A stretch of DNA of 64,000 nucleotides from Candidatus Scalindua japonica (GTDB lineage Bacteria; Planctomycetota; Brocadiia; Brocadiales; Scalinduaceae), in assembly GCF_002443295.1 (NCBI RefSeq), contig NZ_BAOS01000043.1, positions 17,778 through 81,777 of the forward strand. Reading direction: 5' to 3'. Position 1 is the stretch's first letter. Each line of letters starts with the position of its first letter. A program made the translations under genes and the position numbers. Of the stretch, positions 1-9,259 are shown in pieces. The notes under the pieces were generated by a model. It saw nothing but the letters and a program-made list of their open reading frames with translations. It was not told where the DNA came from and ran no database searches.

Positions 1-196
1 ATACAAACCATCACCGACGCTTAAGAAGGAGATACAGGGATTTATAAAAAAACGGTTGGCTGCTCATGCGTACCCCAGAGAAATTGAATTTACAAAAGAT
101 GTTCCTAAAACAAGAAGTGGTAAAATAATGAGGAGATTATTGAAGGCAAGAGAATTAGGACTACCTACAGGAGATTTATCTACATTAGAAGAGTAA
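1..196 (+). CDS. Acyl-/acetyl-CoA synthetase, C-terminal end (partial)
   Basis: The reading frame is open from the window edge (phase from base 2) to a TAA at 194-196, giving about 64 residues. It contains PKTRSGKIMRR, the C-terminal signature of the AMP-forming acetyl/acyl-CoA synthetase family, where the lysine of SGK is the catalytic residue regulated by acetylation in Acs. The tail LPTGDLSTLEE is typical of the shorter AcsA/acyl-CoA synthetase branch. The enzyme makes acyl-CoA from a carboxylate, ATP and CoA in the cytoplasm. The substrate (acetate or another acid) cannot be decided from this fragment. Confidence 0.85.
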   Translation, partial: YKPSPTLKKEIQGFIKKRLAAHAYPREIEFTKDVPKTRSGKIMRRLLKARELGLPTGDLSTLEE

Positions 197-221
197 TAAG
201 CTACTGATATTAATTAAGCAC

Positions 222-422
222 TCAAGCAGGAACCATCTCCTGACGGAAATCGCCAACGGGAGTTGATTCCTGCCAGATTCTAAAATCCTTATACTCAGAG
301 TTACAGTCTACTGGCGCTATCCATGTCAGTCCGACAGGCGAATGTCCTGGGATCTGGGCCTGGGTGTAGTGTAACTCATACCTGAAGGTTTGAACTGTCC
401 AGCCGATTTTAAACTTCCTCAT
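222..422 (-). CDS. Possible small hypothetical ORF, 66 aa
   Basis: This is an open frame in the gap between the synthetase tail and the UDP-glucose dehydrogenase gene. It encodes a tryptophan-rich peptide (WTVQTF, LTWIAPV, FRIWQES). No Shine-Dalgarno sequence is visible before the ATG and no domain is recognised. Its base composition is richer in GC than the flanking intergenic DNA, which could mean a real gene or the remnant of a repeat. It may equally be a chance frame. Confidence 0.25.
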   Translation of the reverse strand: MRKFKIGWTVQTFRYELHYTQAQIPGHSPVGLTWIAPVDCNSEYKDFRIWQESTPVGDFRQEMVPA

Positions 423-429
423 ATTATTA

Positions 430-1806
430 TCAGAAATGACTTAACTCCGGCATGCCAAGCGGAATAACATTAAACCCAATTTCAAAAAGATCTTTGTGTG
501 GTAAAGTATTCCTGCCGTCAAAAATGAATGTCGGTTTTTCCATTGATTCAAAAATCTTCTTATAATCTAAAGACTTATAGCACTCCCATTCAGTTAATAC
601 CGCAATTGCGTGAGCATTCTTCGCGGCTTCATATGGGTCTGGGCAATATTCAACATTTCCATCAAATTCTTTCAGTTCAATTTTTGCATTCTCAAGTGCT
701 TTTGGATCTGTAATCACGACATTAGCCATTTCATTTAATAGTTTCTTTGCAACATAAATTGCAGGAGATTCTCTTGTATCGCCGGTATTTGCTTTAAAAG
801 CAAAACCGAATAGCGCAATTTTTTTCCCGGCGATGGTATTAAACATTGACTTCAACATTTTCAGGACAAAGCGTTCCACCTGATATTCATTCATTTTTAC
901 AACGCTTTCCCAATAATCAGCTACTTCATCCAATCCATAATGTCTGCAAAGATAAACAAGATTAAAGATATCCTTTTTAAAACAAGAGCCTCCAAATCCA
1001 ACGCTTGCATTTAAAAATTTGGGGCCTATCCTGCTGTCAGTGCCAACTGCATGTGCCACTTCATGTACATTGGCTCCTGTTTCTTCACAAAGTGCAGCAA
1101 TACTGTTGATTGATGAAATGCGTTGTGCCAAAAAAGCATTCGCAGTCAACTTTGATAATTCTGTACTCCACACATTTGACGTTAGTATCTTTTCCTTACC
1201 AATCCATGAAGAATATAACTGAACAATTTTATTGCGTGCTCTTAATCCTGATTCGGTTTCTCTGGATCCGACTAACACCCTGTCAGGGTCTTCAAGGTCT
1301 TTAATCGCGGTACCTTCTGCAAGAAACTCCGGGTTAGACAACACGTCAAAAATAATACCCTTTTCATTCGAATTAAGTATTCTTTCCATGGCTTCTGCGG
1401 TTTTAACAGGCAGGGTACTTTTTTCCACAATTATTTTACTAGCATCAGACAACTTCAGTATTTGTCGGGCCGTCTTCTCCCAGTATTGTAAATCTGCGGC
1501 ATACCCTTCTCCATAACCAAACATTTTTGTAGGAGTATTAACACTCACAAATATTATATGAGCTTCTTTGATACTGTTTTCTACATCAGTACTGAAGAAC
1601 AGATTTTTATCACGCACATTGTGCACAACTTCCAATAACCCAGGTTCGTATATAGGGAGTTCTTCAGAATTCCATGCATCTATTCGTTTGCTATTAATAT
1701 CAACGACTATCACCTTGTAATCAGGATTTTTCAAGGCAATCATCGCCATCGTTGGCCCACCGACATAACCCGCGCCAATACACAAAATAGTTTTTTCATT
1801 ACCCAT
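430..1806 (-). CDS. ugd: UDP-glucose 6-dehydrogenase
   Basis: The enzyme oxidises UDP-glucose to UDP-glucuronate with two NAD+, providing precursors for surface polysaccharide. The 458 residues carry the N-terminal Rossmann motif GAGYVGGPT (residues 11-19), a central dimerisation region, and the catalytic cysteine in GFGGSCFKKD (C275, where human UGDH has C276). They end in a C-terminal UDP-binding Rossmann domain with FAFKANTGDTRES. Length and motifs resemble the animal-type UGDH branch more than the short bacterial Ugd/TuaD branch. It is a monocistronic minus-strand gene, separated from dnaA by about 250 bp of AT-rich DNA. Confidence 0.95.
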   Translation of the reverse strand: MGNEKTILCIGAGYVGGPTMAMIALKNPDYKVIVVDINSKRIDAWNSEELPIYEPGLLEVVHNVRDKNLFFSTDVENSIKEAHIIFVSVNTPTKMFGYGEGYAADLQYWEKTARQILKLSDASKIIVEKSTLPVKTAEAMERILNSNEKGIIFDVLSNPEFLAEGTAIKDLEDPDRVLVGSRETESGLRARNKIVQLYSSWIGKEKILTSNVWSTELSKLTANAFLAQRISSINSIAALCEETGANVHEVAHAVGTDSRIGPKFLNASVGFGGSCFKKDIFNLVYLCRHYGLDEVADYWESVVKMNEYQVERFVLKMLKSMFNTIAGKKIALFGFAFKANTGDTRESPAIYVAKKLLNEMANVVITDPKALENAKIELKEFDGNVEYCPDPYEAAKNAHAIAVLTEWECYKSLDYKKIFESMEKPTFIFDGRNTLPHKDLFEIGFNVIPLGMPELSHF

Positions 1807-2060
1807 TAATTAATATCTCTTTTACTTTTATTAAATCCACAAAGTGGTATATAACAATATACAATCCGTATATTACAGATTAATCACTGTACAATTATGC
1901 ATAATTGTTGTCAACTTATAAATTACAGGAAATAATTGAAGTGTGAGTCGGAGAAAAATTAATATTAATACTAACAAAACCTATCTGGGAAAATCTCATA
2001 AATTTAGGTTTGATAATTTTTATTAATTTAAATTGGAGTAGAAAACAGAGGAATTGGAAA

Positions 2061-3416
2061 TTATTGTTTCTTTGCCATTCTAATCAGATTTTCTATGTGT
2101 GATTGGAACTCAGCACAGCTCTTACTTTTTTCCTTTATCTTTTTAATGGCAAAAATAACGGTAGTATGCCTTTTGTTCCCAAAATATTTTCCTATTTCCT
2201 GATACGAGAAGTCTGTAAGTTTTTTTGCCAGGTACATACATATCTGGCGGGCAAGCGCGATATTCTTTGATTTGTTGCCGGATTGAATATCATTTCGTGA
2301 AACGTTATAATGACTGATCACTACTCCCTCTATATCCTTTAAAGTAATGCATTTTTTATTATTGTACAGTTCGCTGAGGGTTTCAGTAGCCAGCTTGAGA
2401 TCAATCTTTACCTTATTTATGTTCGCGTAAGCCATTACCGTGGTTATTGCGCTCTCCATTGACCTGACGCTATCATTGAACTTTTCAGAAATAAATTCAA
2501 GGACGTTATCAGGAATCCTTCTTTTCGTTTTCTCCGTCTTAGATCGTAAAATCTGTATTGAGGTATTAAACCCGGGCTGTTCAATTTTCGCAATCATCCC
2601 TGACATAAACCTGCTGACAAGACTCTCTTTAAGTTGATTCATAAATCTTGGATGCGCGTCGCTTGCAAATACTATTCTCTTGGATAATCCGTGTAAGGTG
2701 TTAAAGGTATGAAGAAATTCTTCCTGAACTCCATTTTTATTGGCAAGGAAATGAACATCATCAACAAGGAATATATCTACACCCCTGTATTTTTTTCTGA
2801 ATGATTCAAGCCTGCCGCCTTTAAGAGCATAAACAAATTCATTTGTCCAATTCTCAGCAGGCATATAAACAGCACTTACGGAACCGGATTCTGTTTTTAA
2901 TCGGTTCCAAATACCCTGAAGGAGGTGGGTCTTTCCTACACCAATAGACCCATGTATGAAAAGCGTATTAAAAGCTACAGGTCCAGGTTTTGAAATCTCA
3001 AGCGCTGCGGCATAAGCCAACCTGTTACACCCGCCAACTACATAGTTGTCTAACAACAGCTTATTGTTACTTATAAAACCGTTGTCTTGATTTAATGGTT
3101 TTTCAAATTTAATATTGCCGGTAACTGCTTTGGTACTTTTCTCAGAATGGCAGTTGTCTTTTACATGAAGATTAATTGAGGGATTAATTTCAGTAATATT
3201 CTCTATCAAATCTTTTATCAGAGGTTCATAGTTTTCACTAATCTTTGTCAGGACAAATTGATTTGGCACTCCTATATTTAAAGACCCATTATCGAATGAG
3301 ATTACGTGGGTATTTTTAAACCACAGATTAAATTGCCTTATGCCAACCTTTGCCTTGATTGCATCAAGAACATTTTGCCAGAGATCCGTAGACTTTTTTG
3401 TTGTAGAACAGTTCAT
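2061..3416 (-). CDS. dnaA: Chromosomal replication initiator protein DnaA
   Basis: DnaA binds DnaA boxes, melts oriC and loads the helicase. The 451 residues have the full layout: domain I (about 1-85), a short linker, an AAA+ domain with Walker A GSIGVGKTH (156-164) and Walker B DIFLVDD (214-220), and a C-terminal helix-turn-helix domain. The usual RDHTTVxHA signature of domain IV is here KRHTTVIFA (around 415-423): the conserved aspartate is replaced by arginine and the conserved histidine by phenylalanine. The gene faces away from a 780-bp AT-rich region with DnaA boxes. dnaN is not adjacent. Confidence 0.97.
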   Translation of the reverse strand: MNCSTTKKSTDLWQNVLDAIKAKVGIRQFNLWFKNTHVISFDNGSLNIGVPNQFVLTKISENYEPLIKDLIENITEINPSINLHVKDNCHSEKSTKAVTGNIKFEKPLNQDNGFISNNKLLLDNYVVGGCNRLAYAAALEISKPGPVAFNTLFIHGSIGVGKTHLLQGIWNRLKTESGSVSAVYMPAENWTNEFVYALKGGRLESFRKKYRGVDIFLVDDVHFLANKNGVQEEFLHTFNTLHGLSKRIVFASDAHPRFMNQLKESLVSRFMSGMIAKIEQPGFNTSIQILRSKTEKTKRRIPDNVLEFISEKFNDSVRSMESAITTVMAYANINKVKIDLKLATETLSELYNNKKCITLKDIEGVVISHYNVSRNDIQSGNKSKNIALARQICMYLAKKLTDFSYQEIGKYFGNKRHTTVIFAIKKIKEKSKSCAEFQSHIENLIRMAKKQ

Positions 3417-4197
3417 GAAAAGTGGGTAACGTCGGAACAGTACAAATTGAGAATGAAAAACTAAAAAATAAAAATAGAGAATTTTTAATTTTTTGAAGCC
3501 TTAATGAAACGAAATATTATCAAAATCAAACTTTGTGTCAAACTTAAAAAGATAATATTTCATTATATTTCTTTGGTAAATAATTTCAAAATCCATAAGG
3601 CTTTTGATATCAATAAGATTGAGGTTTAATCTTCAATGAAATAACTTTTTTTAAATTTTATTGAAATATTTACTATTTAAAAACATTATGTATAAAAAAA
3701 TAAACTTCTTTTTTGCAGATTTTGTTATTTTAAATATGAACAACATAACATGTTTACACAAGCGTATTTATATAAACTGCTCTCCATGTCTATAGGTGCT
3801 CCTCCTTATAATCTTCATGTTTTTTGATTGTGGATAACTTGTGGATAACTTGTGAATTTAAAAATGCGATTATTTCGAACCTATAAAATTATCAAGATTA
3901 TTTAAATACTAAATAAATTAATAATTTAACCTGAGAGTAAAGATATTTGTAATCCTGACCGAAAACCATTAAACGTTTTTATACAAAAAGTAATTAATAT
4001 AATCGGCTAATAAACAACAGTAGTTATCTGGATCGCAAATTTTACTGACATGCTCAGATTTTGTCTATTGTGGAAAACCCTTTGTCAAATACAAAGTAAA
4101 TATTCTGTTACTCATTTTTACTTTACATATTTGAAAAGTTTTTTTACCATTAGCACCTGATAATTATTTCATACAGCATTTATTTTTTTATGAGGTT
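3417..4197. other. oriC: Probable replication origin region (oriC)
   Basis: This is a 780-bp gene-free, very AT-rich stretch between divergent dnaA and the phosphohexomutase gene. It holds two perfect DnaA boxes in tandem, TGTGGATAA at 3829-3837 and 3840-3848, equivalent to TTATCCACA on the other strand. A one-mismatch box, TGTGGAAAA, lies at 4069-4077. AT-only tracts at about 3480-3760 and 3890-3940 could serve as the unwinding element. Position next to dnaA is the commonest arrangement for a bacterial origin. Cumulative GC skew of the whole chromosome would decide. Confidence 0.6.
3829..3848 (-). promoter_or_regulatory. Two tandem DnaA boxes
   Basis: TGTGGATAA occurs twice with 11-bp periodicity, one helical turn, which would place two DnaA monomers on the same face of the DNA. 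Both match the strongest E. coli consensus exactly when read on the minus strand. They could act in origin firing, in dnaA autoregulation, or both. Confidence 0.7.
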
Positions 4198-5769
4198 ATG
4201 GCAAAATATTTTGTAAAACGTAAACTCCAGTGCCCTGGTGACGGTTATGAGATCAGTATGTCTGTCTGTAGAGGCAGGCAGAGAGTACTTTATCCTAAAT
4301 GTCCTGTTTGTCGCCATAGAGATAAGTCTATTAGTACATCTACAGAAGAGGTGGAGGAGTATACGCCCATGGACACCGGTACAAGGAAGATTTTGCAATT
4401 ATCTACGAATCAGGATGAGGCAATCAACCGTTTGATATTTAAATGTTATGATATACGAGGTAAATATCCGGAACAATTGGACGAATATACTTCTGAGAAG
4501 ATAGGAATAGCAACAGTGCTTTTCTTAAAAAGCATAAAAGAGGATATTAATAACATTGTAGTGGCAAGAGACATCAGGCTCTCATCGAATGCATTAGCAA
4601 GCTCCCTGATGAAAGGTATTACTAAAGCAGGAGTAAATGTCATTGATATTGGAGAGGTGTCTACAGATACTACTTATTTTGCTGTAGGCAGTTGTAATTA
4701 CGATGCTGGAATTATGGTTACTGCGTCAAATAATCCATCAAATTATAACGGATTCAAACTATGCCATGAGCAGGCTATGCCCATCAGCTTTGATACAGGT
4801 TTATCTACTATATCAGAAATAGCAAGACAAACTGACTTACCTGTCTCTGAACATCACGGTAATATTATTGAGAAAGATATAATTAATGAATACAAAAAAT
4901 TTATCCTTAGCTTTGCCACACATCTGAAACCATTAAAATTAGTGATAGATGCGGGAAATGGGATGGCGGGAAAGATGATACCTATCATCTTCAAAGATCT
5001 TCCTTGCAAAATAGTACCGTTATTTTTCAAACCTGACGGGTCATTCCCAAACCACGAGCCAAACCCTTTAGATAGCAGAAACCTGAGTGATTTACAGTCC
5101 AAGGTACGTGAAACCGGAAGCAACCTTGGCGTAGCATTTGATGGTGATGCGGACAGATGTGTCTTTGTAGATGAAAACGGCCGGGAAATAGGATGTGATA
5201 TAATTGCGGCTATAATAGCGCGGAAACTTCTGCAGAAGGAAAAAGGGGCTACAATTTTATATGACCTGAGATCAAGCAGGATTTTGCCTGAAGAGATCAA
5301 AAAGGCTGGTGGAAATCCGTACCGGGAAAGAGTCGGTCATTCTCACATAAAGGCGATCATGAGGGAACAAAATGCCGTTTTTGGAGGCGACTTATCCGGA
5401 CATTACTATTTCAGAAAAAACTACTTTGCGGACTCTGCACTAATTGCATTGATAGAAGTTTTAAACATTTTGAGTGGTAGAAATGTGCCAATGTCTAACC
5501 TGATTGCGCCTCTGAGAAAATATTGCTCAACTGGAGAAATAAATTTTAAGGTTGAGGATAAGGATAAAAAGATAGAACAGATTGCCCAACACTTTAAAGA
5601 TGGCAAGGTTGATTATCTGGATGGAGTTACTATTGAATATAGTGATTGGTGGCTTAATGTAAGAAAATCTAATACTGAACCGTTACTCAGATTGAATCTG
5701 GAAGGAAAGACAAAGGAAATAATGGAACATAGGAAGAAACAGGTGATAGATATTATTGAGAGAGAATAA
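4198..5769 (+). CDS. Phosphomannomutase/phosphoglucomutase with N-terminal zinc-ribbon-like extension
   Basis: A member of the alpha-D-phosphohexomutase family, which interconverts hexose 6- and 1-phosphates for nucleotide-sugar synthesis. The core begins near residue 80 (FKCYDIRGKYPEQ) and shows the phosphoserine loop as TASNNP, the metal loop DGDADR, the sugar loop GGDLSGH and the C-terminal phosphate loop RKSNTEPLLRL. The consensus phosphoserine loop is TASHNP, so the histidine is replaced by asparagine. Ahead of the core lies an unusual segment of about 75 residues with Cys12, Cys24, Cys35 and Cys38 (CPVC), which looks like a small zinc ribbon. The ATG follows a weak GAGG. With ugd nearby it may supply glucose-1-phosphate or mannose-1-phosphate for polysaccharide. 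Confidence 0.9.
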   Translation: MAKYFVKRKLQCPGDGYEISMSVCRGRQRVLYPKCPVCRHRDKSISTSTEEVEEYTPMDTGTRKILQLSTNQDEAINRLIFKCYDIRGKYPEQLDEYTSEKIGIATVLFLKSIKEDINNIVVARDIRLSSNALASSLMKGITKAGVNVIDIGEVSTDTTYFAVGSCNYDAGIMVTASNNPSNYNGFKLCHEQAMPISFDTGLSTISEIARQTDLPVSEHHGNIIEKDIINEYKKFILSFATHLKPLKLVIDAGNGMAGKMIPIIFKDLPCKIVPLFFKPDGSFPNHEPNPLDSRNLSDLQSKVRETGSNLGVAFDGDADRCVFVDENGREIGCDIIAAIIARKLLQKEKGATILYDLRSSRILPEEIKKAGGNPYRERVGHSHIKAIMREQNAVFGGDLSGHYYFRKNYFADSALIALIEVLNILSGRNVPMSNLIAPLRKYCSTGEINFKVEDKDKKIEQIAQHFKDGKVDYLDGVTIEYSDWWLNVRKSNTEPLLRLNLEGKTKEIMEHRKKQVIDIIERE

Positions 5770-5901
5770 ACACCAAAGAAACAAACTCCAGTCTTTTGAT
5801 CGTTATTTTCAGGTGTGTATGGGGCGAACAGAAGACAAAAACCTGCCGATTATACTAACGGGTTTAGATTTGTTTGTAATTGTGAGTTATTACAAAGGGT
5901 T

Positions 5902-6798
5902 TTACGCCCTTGGATGAAACTTCTGATGTGTGGACTTAAGATGTTTCCGGTCGATGTGTGTGTAAATCTGGGTAGTAGAGATATTGGAATGCCCGAGCAT
6001 CTCCTGTACTGATCGCAAATCCGCTCCTCCTTCCAGCAGATGTGTCGCGAACGAATGTCTTAATGTGTGTGGAGAAATGTTTGAACGAATCCCTGCCTTC
6101 ATGGCATACTTCTTCACGATGCTCCATATGTTCTCGCGCCTCAACTTTTTACCTGTTCTGGACAGAAACAGTATAGGTTCATCGTTTTCTATTTTTGAAA
6201 GTACGGGGCGCACCTCCTGCAGGTATCTTTTGATCGCCTTTGCCGCTTCCGAACCCATAGGTACGATACGTTGTTTAGAACCCTTCCCCTGACACCTGAT
6301 AAAGCCATAATCAAGGTTTATCCAACTCACTTTAATTGACGCGACTTCAGAAACCCTCGCACCTGTGGCGTACATAAGCTCCAACATCGCCTTATCCCGT
6401 ATTCCGAGCTTATCATTACCGTCCGGTGCCTGAAGCATCTGCTCTATCGCGTTATAATGAAGCACTTCCGGCAGATGTTTCCGGAGTTTAAGTGTACTGA
6501 CAGATGACATTGGATTTACAGAGATCTTTCCTTCCATAACCAGATATTTATAGAACATTTTTATAGTAACGAGACATCTTGAGATAGAATTTTCAGTAAG
6601 TCCTCTCTGTTTCTCGCTTTCTATAAAGCCTACTATCATTTTTGCGTGTAAATCCTGAAAATGTTTAACATTCGCATCCTGTAGATAGTTTGAGAAATTG
6701 TGCAGGTCTCCCTTATACCCCTTAATTGTATTTTCAGAAAGACCGCATTCAACGATGAGATAATTTAGAAATGATTCTACTAGTGGTTCATCTATCAT
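5902..6798 (-). CDS. xerD: Tyrosine recombinase XerD
   Basis: This site-specific recombinase resolves chromosome dimers at dif together with a partner. Starting at the ATG at 6798 gives 298 residues, and the catalytic residues then fall at R148, K172, H244, R247, H270 and Y279, exactly the E. coli XerD numbering. That start overlaps the 3' end of glyS, so the two are probably cotranscribed. An upstream in-frame ATG at 6837 would add 13 residues inside glyS and is less likely. The N-terminal SAM-like core-binding domain (about 1-95) and the C-terminal catalytic domain are intact. Confidence 0.93.
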   Translation of the reverse strand: MIDEPLVESFLNYLIVECGLSENTIKGYKGDLHNFSNYLQDANVKHFQDLHAKMIVGFIESEKQRGLTENSISRCLVTIKMFYKYLVMEGKISVNPMSSVSTLKLRKHLPEVLHYNAIEQMLQAPDGNDKLGIRDKAMLELMYATGARVSEVASIKVSWINLDYGFIRCQGKGSKQRIVPMGSEAAKAIKRYLQEVRPVLSKIENDEPILFLSRTGKKLRRENIWSIVKKYAMKAGIRSNISPHTLRHSFATHLLEGGADLRSVQEMLGHSNISTTQIYTHIDRKHLKSTHQKFHPRA

Positions 6799-8881
6799 TT
6801 TCAACGATAAACGCCAGATTTGCAATGTTTTCAACATAGAGTTCGTTCACTTTTTTGACTAACAAGAGTCTGTTATTCTTTATATTTTCATCCTCTACAT
6901 TTACAAAAACCTTTTCAAAGAAATCATGGATCGGTTTTGCAAATGCCTCATTATATGCAAGTGAAAACTCTTCATATTTCCCTGTAGGGAAATACGCAAG
7001 CAGGTTCTCTTTTTCCTTATTATATACAGCCCACAATTTACGCTCTTCTTCCTCTTCCAGCAGATCTTCATTTACTTCTCCGTGGATTGTACAATTTTTC
7101 CCTATATTGAATGTTCTCTCTACAACTGCCACAAGCTTTTGCCAGATGGTAGTTTTGGAAATCTTTGTGATAACCTCTAATCTACATAAGAGATCAGATA
7201 TATTGTCAAAACCCGACTTCATTGCGGATTCAATGATGTCGTAACGATAGCCTCTCTCAAGATAGGTGTTATTTATCCTGTCCTTAAGAAAATCTATTAT
7301 CTGTCCATAAACCTTACTACTGTCGCCATCAGGGCATACGTTAGTCAGGTTTGACAATGATTTCTCAAAAATATCTTTTAATGATAAACAGAGACTTTTC
7401 TTTTCCAGGATACGTATAATTCCCTGTGATTGCCTTCTGAGCCCGTAAGGATCTTGAGAGCCTGTAGGAATCAGACCTGCCGCGAAACATCCGGCAATAA
7501 GGTCAAATTTGTCAGCCAGGCTGAGTACGGTGCCAATCTCGGTCTCCGGCAGTATATCATCGGCATATCGTGGTAAGTAATGTTCTGCAATCGACTGGGC
7601 CACTTCTTCATCCTCACCATGTTCAAAAGCATATTCACGACCCATAATTCCCTGTAACTTGGGAAACTCACCTACCATCTCTGTCAAAAGGTCTGTTTTA
7701 CATAAACTTGACGCACGTTTGACCAACGCCAACTTGTCAGAAGAAAAACCCAGCGTCTCAGCAATAAAACATGCCAGGTCGCCAATCCTTTTACTTCTGT
7801 CCAGATAACTTCCCATATCTTCATGAAATACAACCCCTTCCAGATCCTTAAGCCTGTCATGAAGAGTTATCTTCTTGTCCTCATTCCAGAAAAAGTTTGC
7901 ATCTGCAAGTCTTGCCCGTAAAACACGCTCATTGCCCTTTTTGATAATCTCGCCATCAGCAGAATCTCTGTCGGTAATTACAATAAACTCAGGTAACAGC
8001 TTACCGTCTTTATCCTTAACAGGAAAATACCGTTGATGGTCCTTCATCGAGGTTACAACAACTTCTGATGGGATTGCCAGGAACTCATCTTCGAAACCAC
8101 ACTTTACCGCACCAGGAAACTCAACAAGGTTTGTTACCTCGTTAAGTAATTCTTCATCTTTCATAGTAGTGTTGTAAACGGAAAGAAGAGAGTTTATCTC
8201 TTTCCTGATAATCTCTCTTCTTTCCTCGATCTCAACTATTACCTTTTCGCTCTTTAACCTCTCTTTATATTTTTCATAATCGGCGCAGGGAATCTCTATA
8301 ACATTGTCAGACAGAAACTGATGGCCGTTTGTACTACGTCCTGCTTTTATACCGTTTAATTCGAGGTTGACTATGTCTTTATCAAAAAGTGCCATAATTG
8401 TGCGTATCGGTCGTGCAAAATATAATTTATCAGATTTCCATCTCATAGATTTTGGAAAGTTGATTGATGTTATGATAGATGTTAACATTTCCGGTAGTAG
8501 ATCAAATATTTTCTTCCCCTCTATCTCTTTAACGGCAAAGCAATATTCCCCTTTGGATGTGTCCTTAACTATCATATCTTCAGCTTTTACACCCTGTGAA
8601 CTCGCAAAGCCGACAGCCGCTTTCGTTGGCACTCCTGATTCATCAAAAGCAACTTTTGCTGAAGGTCCCTTTATCTCCTGAACAATATCCTCCTGGTTCT
8701 GTGGTAAACCGCTGGCAAATAACACCAGGCGTCTAGGTGTACCGGTAGTATGTATAGTGTCAAAACACAGACGGTTCTTCTTAACCTGCTCCGCAAACAA
8801 CTCTTCCATTTGTTTAAGAGCAGGAACGATATAACCTGCCGGTATCTCTTCAGTTCCTATTTCTAATAACAGATTTGACAT
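6788..8881 (-). CDS. glyS: Glycyl-tRNA synthetase beta subunit
   Basis: The beta chain of the bacterial alpha2beta2 glycyl-tRNA synthetase, needed with GlyQ to charge tRNA(Gly). The 697 residues match the usual length. The N-terminus LLLEIGTEEIPAGY is the family hallmark, an HD-like region lies in the middle, and an anticodon-binding tail follows. The alpha-subunit gene glyQ is not adjacent; upstream on the same strand are a cyclophilin-like gene and a small membrane gene, 6 bp and about 375 bp away. The 3' end overlaps xerD. Confidence 0.95.
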   Translation of the reverse strand: MSNLLLEIGTEEIPAGYIVPALKQMEELFAEQVKKNRLCFDTIHTTGTPRRLVLFASGLPQNQEDIVQEIKGPSAKVAFDESGVPTKAAVGFASSQGVKAEDMIVKDTSKGEYCFAVKEIEGKKIFDLLPEMLTSIITSINFPKSMRWKSDKLYFARPIRTIMALFDKDIVNLELNGIKAGRSTNGHQFLSDNVIEIPCADYEKYKERLKSEKVIVEIEERREIIRKEINSLLSVYNTTMKDEELLNEVTNLVEFPGAVKCGFEDEFLAIPSEVVVTSMKDHQRYFPVKDKDGKLLPEFIVITDRDSADGEIIKKGNERVLRARLADANFFWNEDKKITLHDRLKDLEGVVFHEDMGSYLDRSKRIGDLACFIAETLGFSSDKLALVKRASSLCKTDLLTEMVGEFPKLQGIMGREYAFEHGEDEEVAQSIAEHYLPRYADDILPETEIGTVLSLADKFDLIAGCFAAGLIPTGSQDPYGLRRQSQGIIRILEKKSLCLSLKDIFEKSLSNLTNVCPDGDSSKVYGQIIDFLKDRINNTYLERGYRYDIIESAMKSGFDNISDLLCRLEVITKISKTTIWQKLVAVVERTFNIGKNCTIHGEVNEDLLEEEEERKLWAVYNKEKENLLAYFPTGKYEEFSLAYNEAFAKPIHDFFEKVFVNVEDENIKNNRLLLVKKVNELYVENIANLAFIVENDR

Positions 8882-8887
8882 AATATT

Positions 8888-9259
8888 TTAAACTCTTTCT
8901 AATTTTATACTCGTACCATCCCGCACACTCTTAAATATATCAACATCACCTTCAACCTTGCCAACAATATTAACAGCACTGGCAGGACGTATCTCATCAC
9001 CCTGACTGGCCGGTGTCGGGCCAAAGAATATACAGAAGGCCTTTCCCGTTGGCCAGTAACCCAAATCACCTTTTTCAACTACCTCTTTTGCTGTTTCATC
9101 TAGCGGTGAATCTACTGGAATGTCAAAATATATTTCATCTCCCCATGTATTTACACTGTTCTCAATGGGTAAAGCATCCCAGATAGCGTCAGACGTATTA
9201 CTGCTTGAAAGCCCTGCGACGGCAGAAACGTCACATGTAATTATCCTGATCTTTCTCAT
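8888..9259 (-). CDS. Cyclophilin-like fold protein
   Basis: A protein of 123 residues resembling the small cyclophilin-like (DUF369/TM1367) family: a compact beta-barrel with GDEIYFDIPV, a GDLGYWPTGKAFCIFFGPTP segment and a final GKVEGDV turn. Members have the cyclophilin fold but no established isomerase activity. It ends 6 bp before glyS and its ATG overlaps the stop of the upstream membrane gene (ATGA type), so the three probably form one operon with xerD. Its function in this operon is unknown. Confidence 0.8.
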   Translation of the reverse strand: MRKIRIITCDVSAVAGLSSSNTSDAIWDALPIENSVNTWGDEIYFDIPVDSPLDETAKEVVEKGDLGYWPTGKAFCIFFGPTPASQGDEIRPASAVNIVGKVEGDVDIFKSVRDGTSIKLERV

